This document shows positions 26,503 to 35,016 of a stretch of 38,720 nt of DNA, piece by piece. The first letter of the stretch is position 1, and each line of letters opens with the position of its first letter. The notes beneath the pieces are model-generated. The model had not been told where the DNA came from. It did no database searches and was given only the letters and a program-made list of their open reading frames with translations. This DNA comes from Chloroflexota bacterium (lineage in GTDB: Bacteria > Chloroflexota > Anaerolineae > Aggregatilineales > Phototrophicaceae): positions 1 through 38,720 of the forward strand of contig JAPOSR010000024.1 in NCBI GenBank assembly GCA_026709625.1, in the 5' to 3' direction. Made by a program: the position numbers and the translations under genes.

Positions 26503-28517
26503 ATCAGCGCCAAGTCAGCCGCGATGCCGTGCTCGCGCAGCAATATGCCGCGCAGGTCAAAAACTTGGTCGCGCAGGGCGGCGGCTTTCTCAAATTCCAG
26601 CGCCTGGGCGGCTTTCTGCATCTCATTTTCCAGCTCGTCAATCATGTCTTGCAGCTCTTCGGGCGGCAAACCTTGCCAGTCGCTGTCAGTCGCCGGCTCT
26701 TCAGCCGCTTCCTGCTGGATAGCGCGCACGCGGTCGGTGAGATCCTGAATATCTTTTACGATCTGCTGCGGCTCGATGCCATGCTCCAGGTTGTAGGCTT
26801 CTTGCTTGGCGCGGCGGCGGTCGGTTTCGCTGATGGCCGCCGCCATCGCCGGGGTCAGCTTGTCGGCGTACATGATGACCGAGCCTTCAATATGCCGCGC
26901 TGCCCGGCCGATCGTTTGTATCAGCGCCGGTTCTGAACGCAGGAAGCCAGCTTTATCGGCATCCAGCACCGCCACCAGCGACACCTCGGGCAGGTCCAGC
27001 CCTTCGCGCAGCAGGTTGATGCCCACCACCACATCATAAACGCCCGAGCGCAGGTCGCGCAGGATCTCCACCCGCTCCAATGTGTCGACCTCGGCATGCA
27101 GGTATTGCCCGCGGATGCCCAGCTCGTTCAGATAGCCCGCCAATTCTTCCGACATGCGCTGCGTCAAGGTCGTGACGAGCGCGCGCTGGCGGCGGCGCAC
27201 CCGCAGGGCGATTTCTTGCAGCAGATTCTCGATCTGCCCCTCGATGGGGCGCACATCAATCTGCGGATCGACGATGCCGGTGGGGCGGATAATCTGCTCG
27301 ACAACCTGCTCAGCCTGCTCGTGCTCGTGAGGACCCGGCGTGGCGCTGGTGTAGAGCGTCTGGCCGACCCGCCCCCAAAACTCGTCAAAGGTCAGCGGGC
27401 GATTGTCCAGGGCGCTGGGCAGGCGAAATCCATAGTCGACCAGCACTTGCTTGCGAGCGCGGTCGCCATTGAACATGCCGCGGATCTGCGGGACGGTCAT
27501 GTGGCTTTCGTCGATGACCAGCAGGTGATCTTCGGGCAGATAGTCGATCAAGGTATAGGGCGCGCTGCCGGGCGGGCGGCGGTCGAAGTGACGCGAGTAA
27601 TTTTCGATGCCAGTCGTGAAGCCGACTTCGCGCAGCATCTCAATATCATAACGCGTGCGCTGCTCGATGCGCTGCGCCTCAATGAGCTTGTCCGCGCGCT
27701 TGAGGCGGGTGATCTGCTCGTCCAGCTCTTGTTCAATTTCGTGCAGCGCCTCGCGGATGTGCTCGTCGTCTGTAATATATTCCCGCGCCGGAAAGACGGT
27801 GATCTGCTGGTGAACGCGCGCGACTTCGCCAGTCAGTGGCTGAAATTCGACGATCTTCTCGATTTCGTCTCCCCACAGATAGATGCGAAAGGCAGTTTCA
27901 GAATAACCCGGCACGATCTCTAGCGTATCGCCGCGCGCGCGAAAAGTGCCGCGCCGCAATTCCAGGTCGTTGCGCGTATACTGGATGCGCACCAGGTCGC
28001 GCAAGACCCGCTGCCGCCGCACTTCTTCACCGACCCGCAGCTCGACAGACATCTTCTGCCAGTTGACCGGATCGCCGATGCCATAGATGCACGAGACAGA
28101 CGCCACGATGAGCACATCGCGCCGCGTAAACAGCGATGCCGTCGCCGACAAGCGCAGGCGTTCGATCTGCTCGTTGATATCGGTGGACTTTTCGATATAC
28201 AGATCATGGCGCGGCACATAGGCTTCGGGCTGATAATAGTCATAATAACTGACGAAGTATTCGATGGCGTTGTTGGGGAAAAGGCGTCTGAACTCCGCAT
28301 ACAGCTGGGCAGCCAGCGTCTTGTTGTGCGCCATGACGAGCGTGGGGCGCTGGGTCGCCTGGACGACATTGGCGATGGTGAAGGTCTTGCCAGTGCCGGT
28401 CGCGCCCAGCAGAGTCTGATGACGATGCCCGCTGGCGAGCCCGCTCAACAAACCGGCGATGGCAGCGGGCTGGTCGCCAGTGGGGGCAAATGGAGCGTCC
28501 AATTCAAATTCGGGCAT
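26499..28517 (-). CDS. uvrB: Excinuclease ABC subunit B
   Basis: A 672-residue UvrB, the normal length. The Walker A motif is [10 protein letters not shown], the beta-hairpin that inserts into damaged DNA is at [12 protein letters not shown], the DEAD-type box is VIDESH, and helicase motifs such as [13 protein letters not shown] and QTIGRAARH follow. The C-terminal UVR domain ([20 protein letters not shown]) contacts UvrC. It is the damage-verifying helicase-like subunit of nucleotide excision repair. The promoter probably lies at 28551-28579. The stop codon shares the palindrome CTAG with the convergent deacetylase-like gene. Confidence 0.97.
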   Translation of the reverse strand: MPEFELDAPFAPTGDQPAAIAGLLSGLASGHRHQTLLGATGTGKTFTIANVVQATQRPTLVMAHNKTLAAQLYAEFRRLFPNNAIEYFVSYYDYYQPEAYVPRHDLYIEKSTDINEQIERLRLSATASLFTRRDVLIVASVSCIYGIGDPVNWQKMSVELRVGEEVRRQRVLRDLVRIQYTRNDLELRRGTFRARGDTLEIVPGYSETAFRIYLWGDEIEKIVEFQPLTGEVARVHQQITVFPAREYITDDEHIREALHEIEQELDEQITRLKRADKLIEAQRIEQRTRYDIEMLREVGFTTGIENYSRHFDRRPPGSAPYTLIDYLPEDHLLVIDESHMTVPQIRGMFNGDRARKQVLVDYGFRLPSALDNRPLTFDEFWGRVGQTLYTSATPGPHEHEQAEQVVEQIIRPTGIVDPQIDVRPIEGQIENLLQEIALRVRRRQRALVTTLTQRMSEELAGYLNELGIRGQYLHAEVDTLERVEILRDLRSGVYDVVVGINLLREGLDLPEVSLVAVLDADKAGFLRSEPALIQTIGRAARHIEGSVIMYADKLTPAMAAAISETDRRRAKQEAYNLEHGIEPQQIVKDIQDLTDRVRAIQQEAAEEPATDSDWQGLPPEELQDMIDELENEMQKAAQALEFEKAAALRDQVFDLRGILLREHGIAADLALI

Positions 28518-28538
28518 GGCGATTTTGCAGATCTAGCC

Positions 28539-28567
28539 TTGACTCGCTTCAATCTAGCTGATAGACT
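28539..28567 (+). promoter_or_regulatory. Promoter of the tRNA-fMet / tRNA-CAU pair
   Basis: TTGACT (28539-28544) and TAGACT (28562-28567) with a 17-base spacer. Transcription would start near 28574, about 22 bases before tRNA-fMet. It overlaps the opposing uvrB promoter. Confidence 0.6.
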
Positions 28568-28579
28568 TCAATTCTGCAA
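28551..28579 (-). promoter_or_regulatory. Candidate uvrB promoter
   Basis: On the minus strand TTGCAG (28574-28579) and TAGATT (28551-28556) are 17 bases apart; transcription would start near 28543, about 26 bases before the uvrB ATG. It overlaps the tRNA promoter on the other strand, so the two may interfere. No LexA-type operator is evident. Confidence 0.5.
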
Positions 28580-28595
28580 CGAATAGTTGCTTTGA

Positions 28596-28667
<72 letters not shown>

Positions 28668-28671
28668 TTGA

Positions 28672-28745
28672 GCTGATGTAGCTCAGCTGGTTAGAGCGCG
28701 CGACTCATAATCGCGAGGTCGGAAGTTCAAGTCTTCCCATCAGCA
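28672..28745 (+). tRNA. tRNA with CAT anticodon (elongator Met or lysidine Ile2)
   Basis: A complete cloverleaf: acceptor GCTGATG/CATCAGC, D arm GCTC...GAGC, anticodon stem CGCGA/TCGCG with loop CTCATAA, variable AGGTC, T arm GGAAG-TTCAAGT-CTTCC, discriminator A. The 1-72 pair is normal, so it is not an initiator. The anticodon-stem core GCGACTCATAATCGC and T loop TTCAAGT are shared with E. coli tRNA-Ile2, while the first base pair and the rest do not decide between Met and Ile2. It lies four bases after tRNA-fMet; CCA is not directly encoded. Confidence 0.93.
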
Positions 28746-28752
28746 CACCAGG

Positions 28753-28774
28753 GGCCCGCGAGCGGGTCTTTTTT
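28753..28774 (+). terminator. Intrinsic terminator of the tRNA pair
   Basis: GGCCCG-CGAG-CGGGTC (28753-28768) forms a six-pair stem with a four-base loop and is followed by TTTTTT (28769-28774). It closes the two-tRNA transcript just before the 3' end of the convergent lysA gene. Confidence 0.85.
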
Positions 28775-28792
28775 CGTTTGGGCTAAAAGGCT

Positions 28793-30019
28793 TCACTTCT
28801 CTGGCAAGAGATTGCGCGAACGACTAGCTCGCCAGCCAGCCCCAGCGGCATCGACCAGGACCTCAGCAGGCAGGGGGCGCGCATTGTAGTTGCTGGCCAT
28901 GGCCATGCCATAGGCGCCAGCCGTCATCAAGGCGATTTTGTCGCCAACTTGCAGCGGCGGCAGCAGCCGATCGCGAGCCAGCACATCGGTCGACTCGCAA
29001 ACAGGCCCCACCAGTTGCGCGACTTCTCCCCTAGAAGATGCCTTGCGCAGCGGCAGAACCTCGTGATGAGCGTCATACAGCGCTGGACGCAGCAGATCGG
29101 TCATGCCTGCGTCGACAATATAAAAAACCTGCCCCGCCTGGCGTTTGACATAGAGCACTTCCGCAAGCAGCGCGCCGGCATCGGCGACAATGGCGCGTCC
29201 GGGCTCGAGCAAGACTCGGTATTCGCCCAAGCGGCTGGACAATGCTTGGACAAGCTCGTCAACAGGCGGTGGCGACTCGGCAAATTGATAGGCAACGGGC
29301 AGGCCGCCACCCAGATTGATCGCGCGAATCTGTGGATAGGGACGCGCAAGCTCCAGCGCCTTTTCCACGGCGCGAATAGTTGCCTGGCTGTCACCCAGCT
29401 GGCTGCCGATGTGAATGTGGATGCCGGCAAAATTGATGCGCGGATAGGCGTTTCGCTTCGCGAGCAAAGCGTGGATCACAGCAGCGGTCATGCCAAACTT
29501 CGCGCCGCCGTGTCCCGTGGCGATTTTGGGATGCGTCTTCGCCGTGACCTCGGGATTCAGCCGCAGCGCGACAAGCACGGACTCTGCGCCTGTTCGCTCT
29601 GCCGCCGCCTGGATATACTCCAGCTCCAGCGCATTTTCCACATTCAGCCAGCCGACGCCGCGTTCAACCGCATACTCAATCTCGGCGCGCGTTTTGCCGA
29701 CGCCCGCAAAGACGATCTGCCGCGCAGCGCCGCCTGCCGCAAGCGCCTGGCGGATTTCCCCGCCGCTCACACAATCAAAACCGCTGCCCTGCTTCGCCAG
29801 CGCCTCGACAATCGCCGCGTTGCCATTGGCTTTGACGCTGTAATGCAACTGGGCAGAAAGGGGTGCGAAAGCCCGCCGCAAGCGCCGATAATTGCCCAAC
29901 ACCCGCCTGAGGCTATAGACATAGACAGGCGTGCCAACCTCGCTGGCGATTGCTTCCAGAGCGAAATCGTCAACCTGAAGCGCGCCACCGACATAACGAA
30001 ATGAAGAATTGAGTACCAT
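28793..30019 (-). CDS. lysA: Diaminopimelate decarboxylase
   Basis: A 408-residue fold-type III PLP decarboxylase converting meso-diaminopimelate to lysine. The Schiff-base Lys is in HYSVKANGN, IHIHIGSQ and the glycine loop NLGGGLPVAY are in place, and the C-terminal half has VLLEPGRAIV, GPVCESTDVLA and YGMAMASNYN with the conserved substrate-binding Glu-Ser and active-site Cys. The length is normal. The start has AGAGG close upstream. The gene lies 48 bases after tRNA-Asp on the same strand, with an intrinsic terminator in between, and no separate promoter is visible in that short gap. Confidence 0.96.
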   Translation of the reverse strand: MVLNSSFRYVGGALQVDDFALEAIASEVGTPVYVYSLRRVLGNYRRLRRAFAPLSAQLHYSVKANGNAAIVEALAKQGSGFDCVSGGEIRQALAAGGAARQIVFAGVGKTRAEIEYAVERGVGWLNVENALELEYIQAAAERTGAESVLVALRLNPEVTAKTHPKIATGHGGAKFGMTAAVIHALLAKRNAYPRINFAGIHIHIGSQLGDSQATIRAVEKALELARPYPQIRAINLGGGLPVAYQFAESPPPVDELVQALSSRLGEYRVLLEPGRAIVADAGALLAEVLYVKRQAGQVFYIVDAGMTDLLRPALYDAHHEVLPLRKASSRGEVAQLVGPVCESTDVLARDRLLPPLQVGDKIALMTAGAYGMAMASNYNARPLPAEVLVDAAGAGWRASRSRNLLPEK

Positions 30020-30036
30020 GCAGCCTCTGCGAAAAC

Positions 30037-30063
30037 AAAAAAGAGGCGCTTGTCGGCACCTCT
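30037..30063 (-). terminator. Intrinsic terminator between tRNA-Asp and lysA
   Basis: On the minus strand AGAGGTGC-CGACAA-GCGCCTCT is an eight-pair stem (one G-T wobble) with a six-base loop and a run of six T, starting four to five bases after the encoded CCA of tRNA-Asp. It ends 17 bases before the lysA start codon. Confidence 0.88.
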
Positions 30064-30067
30064 AACT

Positions 30068-30143
30068 TGGCGGGAGCGACGGGATTTGAACCCGCGATCT
30101 CCGGCTTGACAGGCCGGCATGTTAACCGCTACACCACGCCCCC
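30068..30143 (-). tRNA. tRNA-Asp (anticodon GTC)
   Basis: A complete cloverleaf on the minus strand: acceptor GGGGGCG/CGCTCCC, anticodon stem CCGGC/GCCGG with loop CTGTCAA, T arm GCGGG-TTCAAAT-CCCGT, discriminator G (the Asp identity base) and an encoded CCA (30068-30070). This is the only one of the three tRNA genes here with CCA in the DNA. It has its own promoter and a terminator immediately downstream. Confidence 0.95.
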
Positions 30144-30156
30144 TCTTGTCCTTAGA

Positions 30157-30185
30157 AGCCTAGCAGCCGCGCCCCGCTGTGTCAA
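30157..30185 (-). promoter_or_regulatory. Promoter of tRNA-Asp
   Basis: On the minus strand a consensus TTGACA (30180-30185) and TAGGCT (30157-30162) are 17 bases apart, 14 bases before the mature 5' end of tRNA-Asp. Confidence 0.65.
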
Positions 30186-30218
30186 GCGCCAAACGACTAT
30201 CGCAATTTCTGGCGAGGC

Positions 30219-31067
30219 TTAGAGCTGGCCAAAGCCGCCGATCGCGCTGGACTTGCCGGACAAGAAGCGCGCAGTCAAGACCAGGATGAGGATTGCCGGC
30301 GCAACAAAAACCAGCGACATCGCGGCGATCAGCGGATTGTTGCTGCCCGAGGCGGTGGAAAACAGCAGCACTGGCATGGTAATCACCTGGCCCGCGCCGA
30401 TGAGAAACGTCAAGATGTACTGACTCCACGAGATGAGATAAGCGAAGAGACTCGCCACCACGATGCCCGGGAAGATGGCGGGCAGCGTCACATGCCAAAA
30501 CGTGCGCAAGGCGCCCGCTCCCAGCGAGCGCGCCTGCTGTTCAAAGTCGGGATCATAATTGGCGAAGACGCCAGCCAAGGTCAGCACGACATAGGGCATG
30601 ACCGGCACCAGATGCACCAAACCGACGCCCAGCAGATTGCCCGACAATCCCCAGCGGATGAAGTTGATATTCAGCCCCATCGCCACGGCAATGCCCGGCA
30701 CGATGGTCGGCGAGATGATCAAGAATTCGATGACTCGTTTGCCGCGAAACTTGTACAAACCCAGCGCCCGCGCGGCCGGCAAGCCAATCACCACCGAGCT
30801 GACCGTGACCCCAACCGCCAGGATCGTGCTGTTCAGCAGCGCCTCGGGCACCTTTGAATTGGCGGCGACAATGCTCTCCCAGGCGCGCAGGCTAAGCTCG
30901 GTCGGGAAAAGCTGCGGATAGAACCAGCGGAATGAGAAAGCGTTGAACAAAAAGGCGATTAGCGGTGTCAACAGCAAGAATATCAGCAACACGACAGCGG
31001 CATAATGCAAAGCGCGCAGCAAACGCTGGCGGGCTGAATGGTCGTGGTTTGCGAGTTGCGCCACCAT
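30219..31067 (-). CDS. ABC transporter permease, PotC type
   Basis: A 282-residue six-helix permease of the spermidine/putrescine-type (PotC/YdcV) group. The first helix is at about residues 20-45, and the EAA loop is FEQQARSLGAGALRTFWHVTLPAIFPG at about residue 175. It starts three bases after the stop of the PotB-type partner, so both are one operon. Neither a binding protein nor an ATPase lies next to them, so the rest of the transporter must be encoded elsewhere. Substrate unknown: polyamine, amino-acid, iron and sugar transporters all use this layout. Confidence 0.87.
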   Translation of the reverse strand: MVAQLANHDHSARQRLLRALHYAAVVLLIFLLLTPLIAFLFNAFSFRWFYPQLFPTELSLRAWESIVAANSKVPEALLNSTILAVGVTVSSVVIGLPAARALGLYKFRGKRVIEFLIISPTIVPGIAVAMGLNINFIRWGLSGNLLGVGLVHLVPVMPYVVLTLAGVFANYDPDFEQQARSLGAGALRTFWHVTLPAIFPGIVVASLFAYLISWSQYILTFLIGAGQVITMPVLLFSTASGSNNPLIAAMSLVFVAPAILILVLTARFLSGKSSAIGGFGQL

Positions 31068-31070
31068 GCC

Positions 31071-31949
31071 TCAATCCTGTCGCACTGTCCGCCGGCTCAG
31101 CCACATGTAGCCGAGCACGAGGAAGAATACGATAATCGAGATGATGACGCTGATCGCCATGCCTTCGGTGCGCGCGTTCAAGTCCGGATTTTGGAAGAAG
31201 CGCACAGCCGTGACCGTCAGCATCCGCGGAAAGCGCACGCCCAATATGGCGGGGACTTCGTAGGAGCCAAATGTGAATGCGAAGACGAGGATCGAACCCG
31301 ACAGCAAGCCAGGCATGACCAGCGGCAAGATGACATAAACAAAGCGCTGCCAGCGGTTGGCGCCCAGGCTGCGCGCCAGATCTTCATAATCCACGCCCAG
31401 CGACTGCAAGACCGCCAGCACAATGACGCCGACAAACGGCACTTCTTTCCACACGAAGGACAGCATCATGCCGATGCCAAACCGGTCTTTGACCAAAATA
31501 GGAAAATCGCGCGGAAAGTCGAACAGCCCCAGCTGCGCGCCCGTCCGCGACAGCAAGCCGCTCTGCGAAAACAGAAACAAAATGCCGATCGCCGCGACAA
31601 CATGCGGCACCGGCAGATTCAACTGATACAGAAAGGTCGCCAGCCGCTTGCCAAAAAAGCTGCGCCGCAGCAGCAATGCCGAAGCCAGCGCCAGCAGCGC
31701 CGAAATGACCGTGCTGCCCACACTGACCCAGATGGTCAGCGCCAACCCCTGCCAAAATGCCTCGGCATACTGTTCGGAGAACATGATGCTGTGGTAGGCG
31801 CGCAGGGAAATCTCTGTGCGTCCGATGATGGGCTGCCAACCAAGGCTCACCAGCGCGCCATAGGTCAGCCCGCCCAAGAAGAGAAATATGATGACGGCAA
31901 GGGTCGGCGTCAGCATGATGGGTATGCGCCAGCGATCCCAAACTGTCAC
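31071..31949 (-). CDS. ABC transporter permease, PotB type
   Basis: A permease of about 292 residues, partner of the PotC-type gene. The first membrane helix follows a short N-terminus (WDRWRIPIML) and the EAA loop is YEDLARSLGANRWQRFVYVILPLVMPG. The open frame runs on 5' for more than 120 codons through a dispersed repeat, giving low-complexity proline- and glycine-rich sequence that is not permease-like. A GTG at 31949 is the best start, giving the normal family length; ATG 31916 is an alternative. The ribosome-binding site is weak. Confidence 0.85.
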   Translation of the reverse strand: MTVWDRWRIPIMLTPTLAVIIFLFLGGLTYGALVSLGWQPIIGRTEISLRAYHSIMFSEQYAEAFWQGLALTIWVSVGSTVISALLALASALLLRRSFFGKRLATFLYQLNLPVPHVVAAIGILFLFSQSGLLSRTGAQLGLFDFPRDFPILVKDRFGIGMMLSFVWKEVPFVGVIVLAVLQSLGVDYEDLARSLGANRWQRFVYVILPLVMPGLLSGSILVFAFTFGSYEVPAILGVRFPRMLTVTAVRFFQNPDLNARTEGMAISVIISIIVFFLVLGYMWLSRRTVRQD

Positions 31950-32047
31950 AATTGCCGCTTCTTTCCCGCGCTTGTGTGCCTGCGGATAGTAACCCAGCCA
32001 GCCAGCTCGGGCAATGCCGCAGCCGGGAGCGCTGATTTTGGCGGGCA

Positions 32048-32204
32048 CGCGTTTCTTTACCCCCACCCCAAACCACTCTCTCAAAAATGAGGGAGGGCTA
32101 CCATGCTGCGGAGGCGCAGGAAAAACTCCCCTTCCCTCGTTCTGGGGGCAAGGGGACGGGGGATGGGGGATGGGTTGCCATAGCCACGCATTCGCCACTC
32201 CCCC
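32048..32204 (+). repeat. Dispersed intergenic repeat, copy 2
   Basis: About 157 bases between the divergent PotB-type and MATE-like genes, aligned with copy 1 along its whole length: CCCCCACCCCAAA at the start, GGGCTACCATGCTGCGGAGG in the middle, CCCTCGTTCTGGGGG later and CGCCACTCCCCC at the end. It has an extra 15 bases near its start relative to copy 1. TGAGGGAGGG and CCTTCCCTC can pair as a hairpin stem. The remainder of the 332-base gap (31950-32281) shows only a TACAAT -10-like element at 32241. Confidence 0.85.
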
Positions 32205-32281
32205 GCAGCCTTGCGCGTATGATTGTGGCGCGGAATGATTTACAATGCCGCGGTTGCCCGCCGCAGGAGAGCTAAATCGCC

Positions 32282-33601
32282 GTGAGCCAGCACAGAGTCC
32301 TGGTCTTTTGGCTGCCATTGGCGCTTGCCTGGTGGCTGATGACCATCGAAAGCCCCGTCATCCAGGGGGTCATCAGCCGCAAACCCGATTCCGAGACGCA
32401 GCTGGCGGCATTTGGCTTGCTATTCACACTGCAGATCCTCATCGAAACGCCCATCATCATGCTGCTGGCGACCAGCAACGCCCTTTCGCGCGATCGGCAG
32501 TCTTTCCGCCTGCTGTGGCGCTTTATGATGGGGCTCAATCTGCTCATCACCTTGGTCGCTCTGCTGATGGCCTTCACGCCGCTGCTGGATTTGTATCTGG
32601 GCAGCCTGCTGCGCATCCCCGCGCCCATCATCGAAGCGACACGGCCCGGCATGCGGATTATGACAGTCTGGGGCGCTTTCATCGGTTTTCGGCGTTTTCA
32701 TCAGGGAATCATCATCCGCTTTGGCAATACGCGCCATGTCGGCATTGGCACAGTCTTGCGCATCGGGGTATCGGGCGGGACAGCGCTGGCGCTGGGCGCG
32801 GTCACCAATTTGGCTGGCGCGACAGTCGGCGGCGCGGCGTTGATGCTGGCGGTGGTTGCCGAAGCCCTGTATATCTGGCGTGTCGCGCGCCCAGATGTAG
32901 CGCGGCTGCTGGCGACGCCCCTGCGAACCGGACAGAGCGCCTTGACCTATGGCAAAGCCACCCAGTTTCACCTGCCGCTGGCGATCACCAGCCTGCTGAC
33001 CATGCTCGCGCACCCAGCGATCGAGCGGGGGCTGGCGAGCACGCCCGATGCCGAGCAGAACCTAGCGGCTTGGCCTGTCGTCTTTTCCATCTTGCTGACG
33101 ATGCGCGCGGGCGGCATGGCCTATCAAGAAGTTGTGCTCTCGCTGAATGAGAGCCAAAGCCACCATCACGTCCTGCGCCATTTTACGCTGCGGCTCGGCG
33201 GCTCGCTGAGCCTGTTCATGCTGGTTTTTTCGTTTACGCCGCTGATTCAGCTTTACCTGACAGCCATCCTGGGCGTGCCGGCGCATCTGCACACATCAAT
33301 CATCATTGGCGCGCAGATTGGCCTGCTGTTGCCACTGCTGACCACGTTGCACAGTTACTTTCGCGCTCTGCTCATGCTCAGTCATCGGACATCCGCTATC
33401 TATCAAGCAATCGCGCTGGGCTTCGCGCTGACGACGCTGGTGGTTTGGGGTGGCATCGCCCTGGGGCTGGGAGGCATCGTGGCGGCGGCGCTGGGCTTGA
33501 CGCTTGGGCATCTGATAGAGTTGCTGTATCTCTATTTCGCCTATCGACGCGAACACGGCGCGCTGCAGCTGCATTGGCGGTCGGTTGTGGCGGCGGCCTA
33601 A
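32282..33601 (+). CDS. MATE/MOP-like multi-helix membrane transporter
   Basis: A 439-residue integral membrane protein with about 12 hydrophobic helices in two halves. The opening WLPLALAWWLMTIESPVIQGVI, with LAAFGLLFTLQILIETPIIML, follows the pattern of MATE and related MOP-superfamily exporters, where helix 1-2 carries a conserved P-L and E-S-P region. The second half repeats it (FHLPLAITSLLTMLAHPAIERG). No specific substrate or ion-coupling residue can be assigned; the ANKH-like branch of the superfamily is another possibility. It starts with GTG preceded by AGGAGAG. The M24 peptidase gene follows after 27 bases. Confidence 0.75.
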   Translation: MSQHRVLVFWLPLALAWWLMTIESPVIQGVISRKPDSETQLAAFGLLFTLQILIETPIIMLLATSNALSRDRQSFRLLWRFMMGLNLLITLVALLMAFTPLLDLYLGSLLRIPAPIIEATRPGMRIMTVWGAFIGFRRFHQGIIIRFGNTRHVGIGTVLRIGVSGGTALALGAVTNLAGATVGGAALMLAVVAEALYIWRVARPDVARLLATPLRTGQSALTYGKATQFHLPLAITSLLTMLAHPAIERGLASTPDAEQNLAAWPVVFSILLTMRAGGMAYQEVVLSLNESQSHHHVLRHFTLRLGGSLSLFMLVFSFTPLIQLYLTAILGVPAHLHTSIIIGAQIGLLLPLLTTLHSYFRALLMLSHRTSAIYQAIALGFALTTLVVWGGIALGLGGIVAAALGLTLGHLIELLYLYFAYRREHGALQLHWRSVVAAA

Positions 33602-33628
33602 ACGCGTTAAATGAAGGAGCAAATCACC

Positions 33629-34888
33629 ATGTCATGGATGCCTGAGATTCTGCCTCTGCGAGCGCAAGCGGCTGTGCGCGACGCCTGGCTGAAAATGCGC
33701 TTGGAGCGGCTGATGCCCGAGCTGATGCAGCGCGAGACTATCGATATGTGGCTGGTCGTCTGCCGCGAATATAATGAGGATCCGGCGATGATGTCGCTGC
33801 TGCCCGCCACATCGATGTCCGCCCGCCGCCGCGCCATCTTGGTCTTCGCGCGAGACGCCGCGGGCAATGTCGAGCGGCTTGTCTTGTCCCGCTACGGTTA
33901 CGATGGCTTATACGAGGCGACTTGGGATCCCGATGTCGAGACGCAGCACGCTTGTCTGGCGCGCATCATCCGCGAACGCGACCCGCAGCGAATCGGCGTC
34001 AATGCTTCGCAGCTCTGGGCATTTGGCGATGGCATTTCGCATACTGAATATGAGTTGCTCTGCGCTGCGCTGGATGAAACACTTCGGTCGCGGCTGACGA
34101 GCGCAGAGCGGCTCTGCGTAGGCTGGCTGGAGCGGCGGCTTCCTGAAGAGATCACAGCCTATGCCCGGCTGGTCGAGCTTGGGCATCAGATCATCGCGCG
34201 CGCGTTTTCGACAGCAGTGATTCATCCAGGAATCACCACGACGGACGATGTCGTCTGGTGGATGCGCCAAACTATGCGCGATGCCGGCTTGCAAGCTTGG
34301 TTCCAGCCCACCATCGACATACAGGCACCAGGTCTGTCTTTTGCTTTCCTAGGCAACGAAGACGCGCGCAATGTGATTCAGCCCGGCGACCTGCTGCACT
34401 GCGATATGGGCTTTCATTATCTGGGGCTGGCCACCGACCAGCAGCAGCATGCCTATGTCCTGCGCCCTGGCGAAAGCGCCGCCCCGCCTGGATTGCGCGC
34501 TGCGCTAGCAGTTGGCAACCGCCTGCAAGACATCCACATGGCGGAGATGCAAGTCGGGCGCAGCGGCAACGAAGTGCTGTCTGCAGCGCTGGCGAAGGCC
34601 AAGACAGAAGGCATCTGCCCGCAGATTTACACGCATCCGCTGGGTATTCACGGACATGCGGCGGGACCGCTGGTCGGCTTGTGGGATCAACAAGGCGGCG
34701 TGCCAGGAGTCGGCGATTATCCGCTATACGATGACACCGTCTATTCGATTGAGCTGAATATCGCGCATACAGTGCCTGAATGGGACGGGCAGGATGTGCG
34801 TATCCTGCTGGAAGAAGACGCTGTGCTGAAAGGCGGCGAGATGCGCTGGCTGCACGGGCGGCAAGAAGCGCTGCACCTGGTGGGCTAG
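33629..34888 (+). CDS. M24-family metallopeptidase (Xaa-Pro aminopeptidase-like)
   Basis: A 419-residue two-domain protein: a creatinase-like N-terminal domain and a C-terminal pita-bread domain (from about residue 165). Metal ligands can be placed at Asp in LHCDMGFHY, Asp in LATDQQ, His in HPLGIHGH, Glu in SIELNI and Glu in RILLEEDAVL, all five of the family set. Such enzymes remove N-terminal residues ahead of proline or act on small amidino compounds. AAGGAG lies nine bases before ATG 33629, preferred over an in-frame ATG at 33611. A run of eight T near 34955 may mark the end of the transcript. Confidence 0.87.
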   Translation: MSWMPEILPLRAQAAVRDAWLKMRLERLMPELMQRETIDMWLVVCREYNEDPAMMSLLPATSMSARRRAILVFARDAAGNVERLVLSRYGYDGLYEATWDPDVETQHACLARIIRERDPQRIGVNASQLWAFGDGISHTEYELLCAALDETLRSRLTSAERLCVGWLERRLPEEITAYARLVELGHQIIARAFSTAVIHPGITTTDDVVWWMRQTMRDAGLQAWFQPTIDIQAPGLSFAFLGNEDARNVIQPGDLLHCDMGFHYLGLATDQQQHAYVLRPGESAAPPGLRAALAVGNRLQDIHMAEMQVGRSGNEVLSAALAKAKTEGICPQIYTHPLGIHGHAAGPLVGLWDQQGGVPGVGDYPLYDDTVYSIELNIAHTVPEWDGQDVRILLEEDAVLKGGEMRWLHGRQEALHLVG

Positions 34889-34978
34889 CGAGTTTTTTGC
34901 CTGTTCAACATAGCCGAGCGGTGTCTGAACGCAAGCGCGCTGGGCGGCTGCCTAGTTTTTTTTCACAGCCATTCGCGC

Positions 34979-34984
34979 TATAGT
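34979..34984 (+). promoter_or_regulatory. Candidate -10 element for the NAGPA-like gene
   Basis: TATAGT preceded by GC, 32 bases before ATG 35017, downstream of a T-rich tract (34955-34963). No clear -35. Confidence 0.3.
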
Positions 34985-35016
34985 GTGGCGACAAGCGCAC
35001 AGCAGGAAGCATGCCC

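Noticed and set aside
28949..30004. Long plus-strand open frame opposite lysA (351 codons)
   Set aside because: Shadow of lysA; no domain is recognisable, and lysA has all its motifs.
31038..32090. Plus-strand open frame opposite the PotB-type permease (350 codons)
   Set aside because: Q-, R- and H-rich low-complexity translation with no membrane helices; antisense of a clear permease.
32048..32318. Extended PotB N-terminus starting at 32318
   Set aside because: The translation across the repeat is proline/glycine-rich filler; the permease-like sequence begins near 31949.
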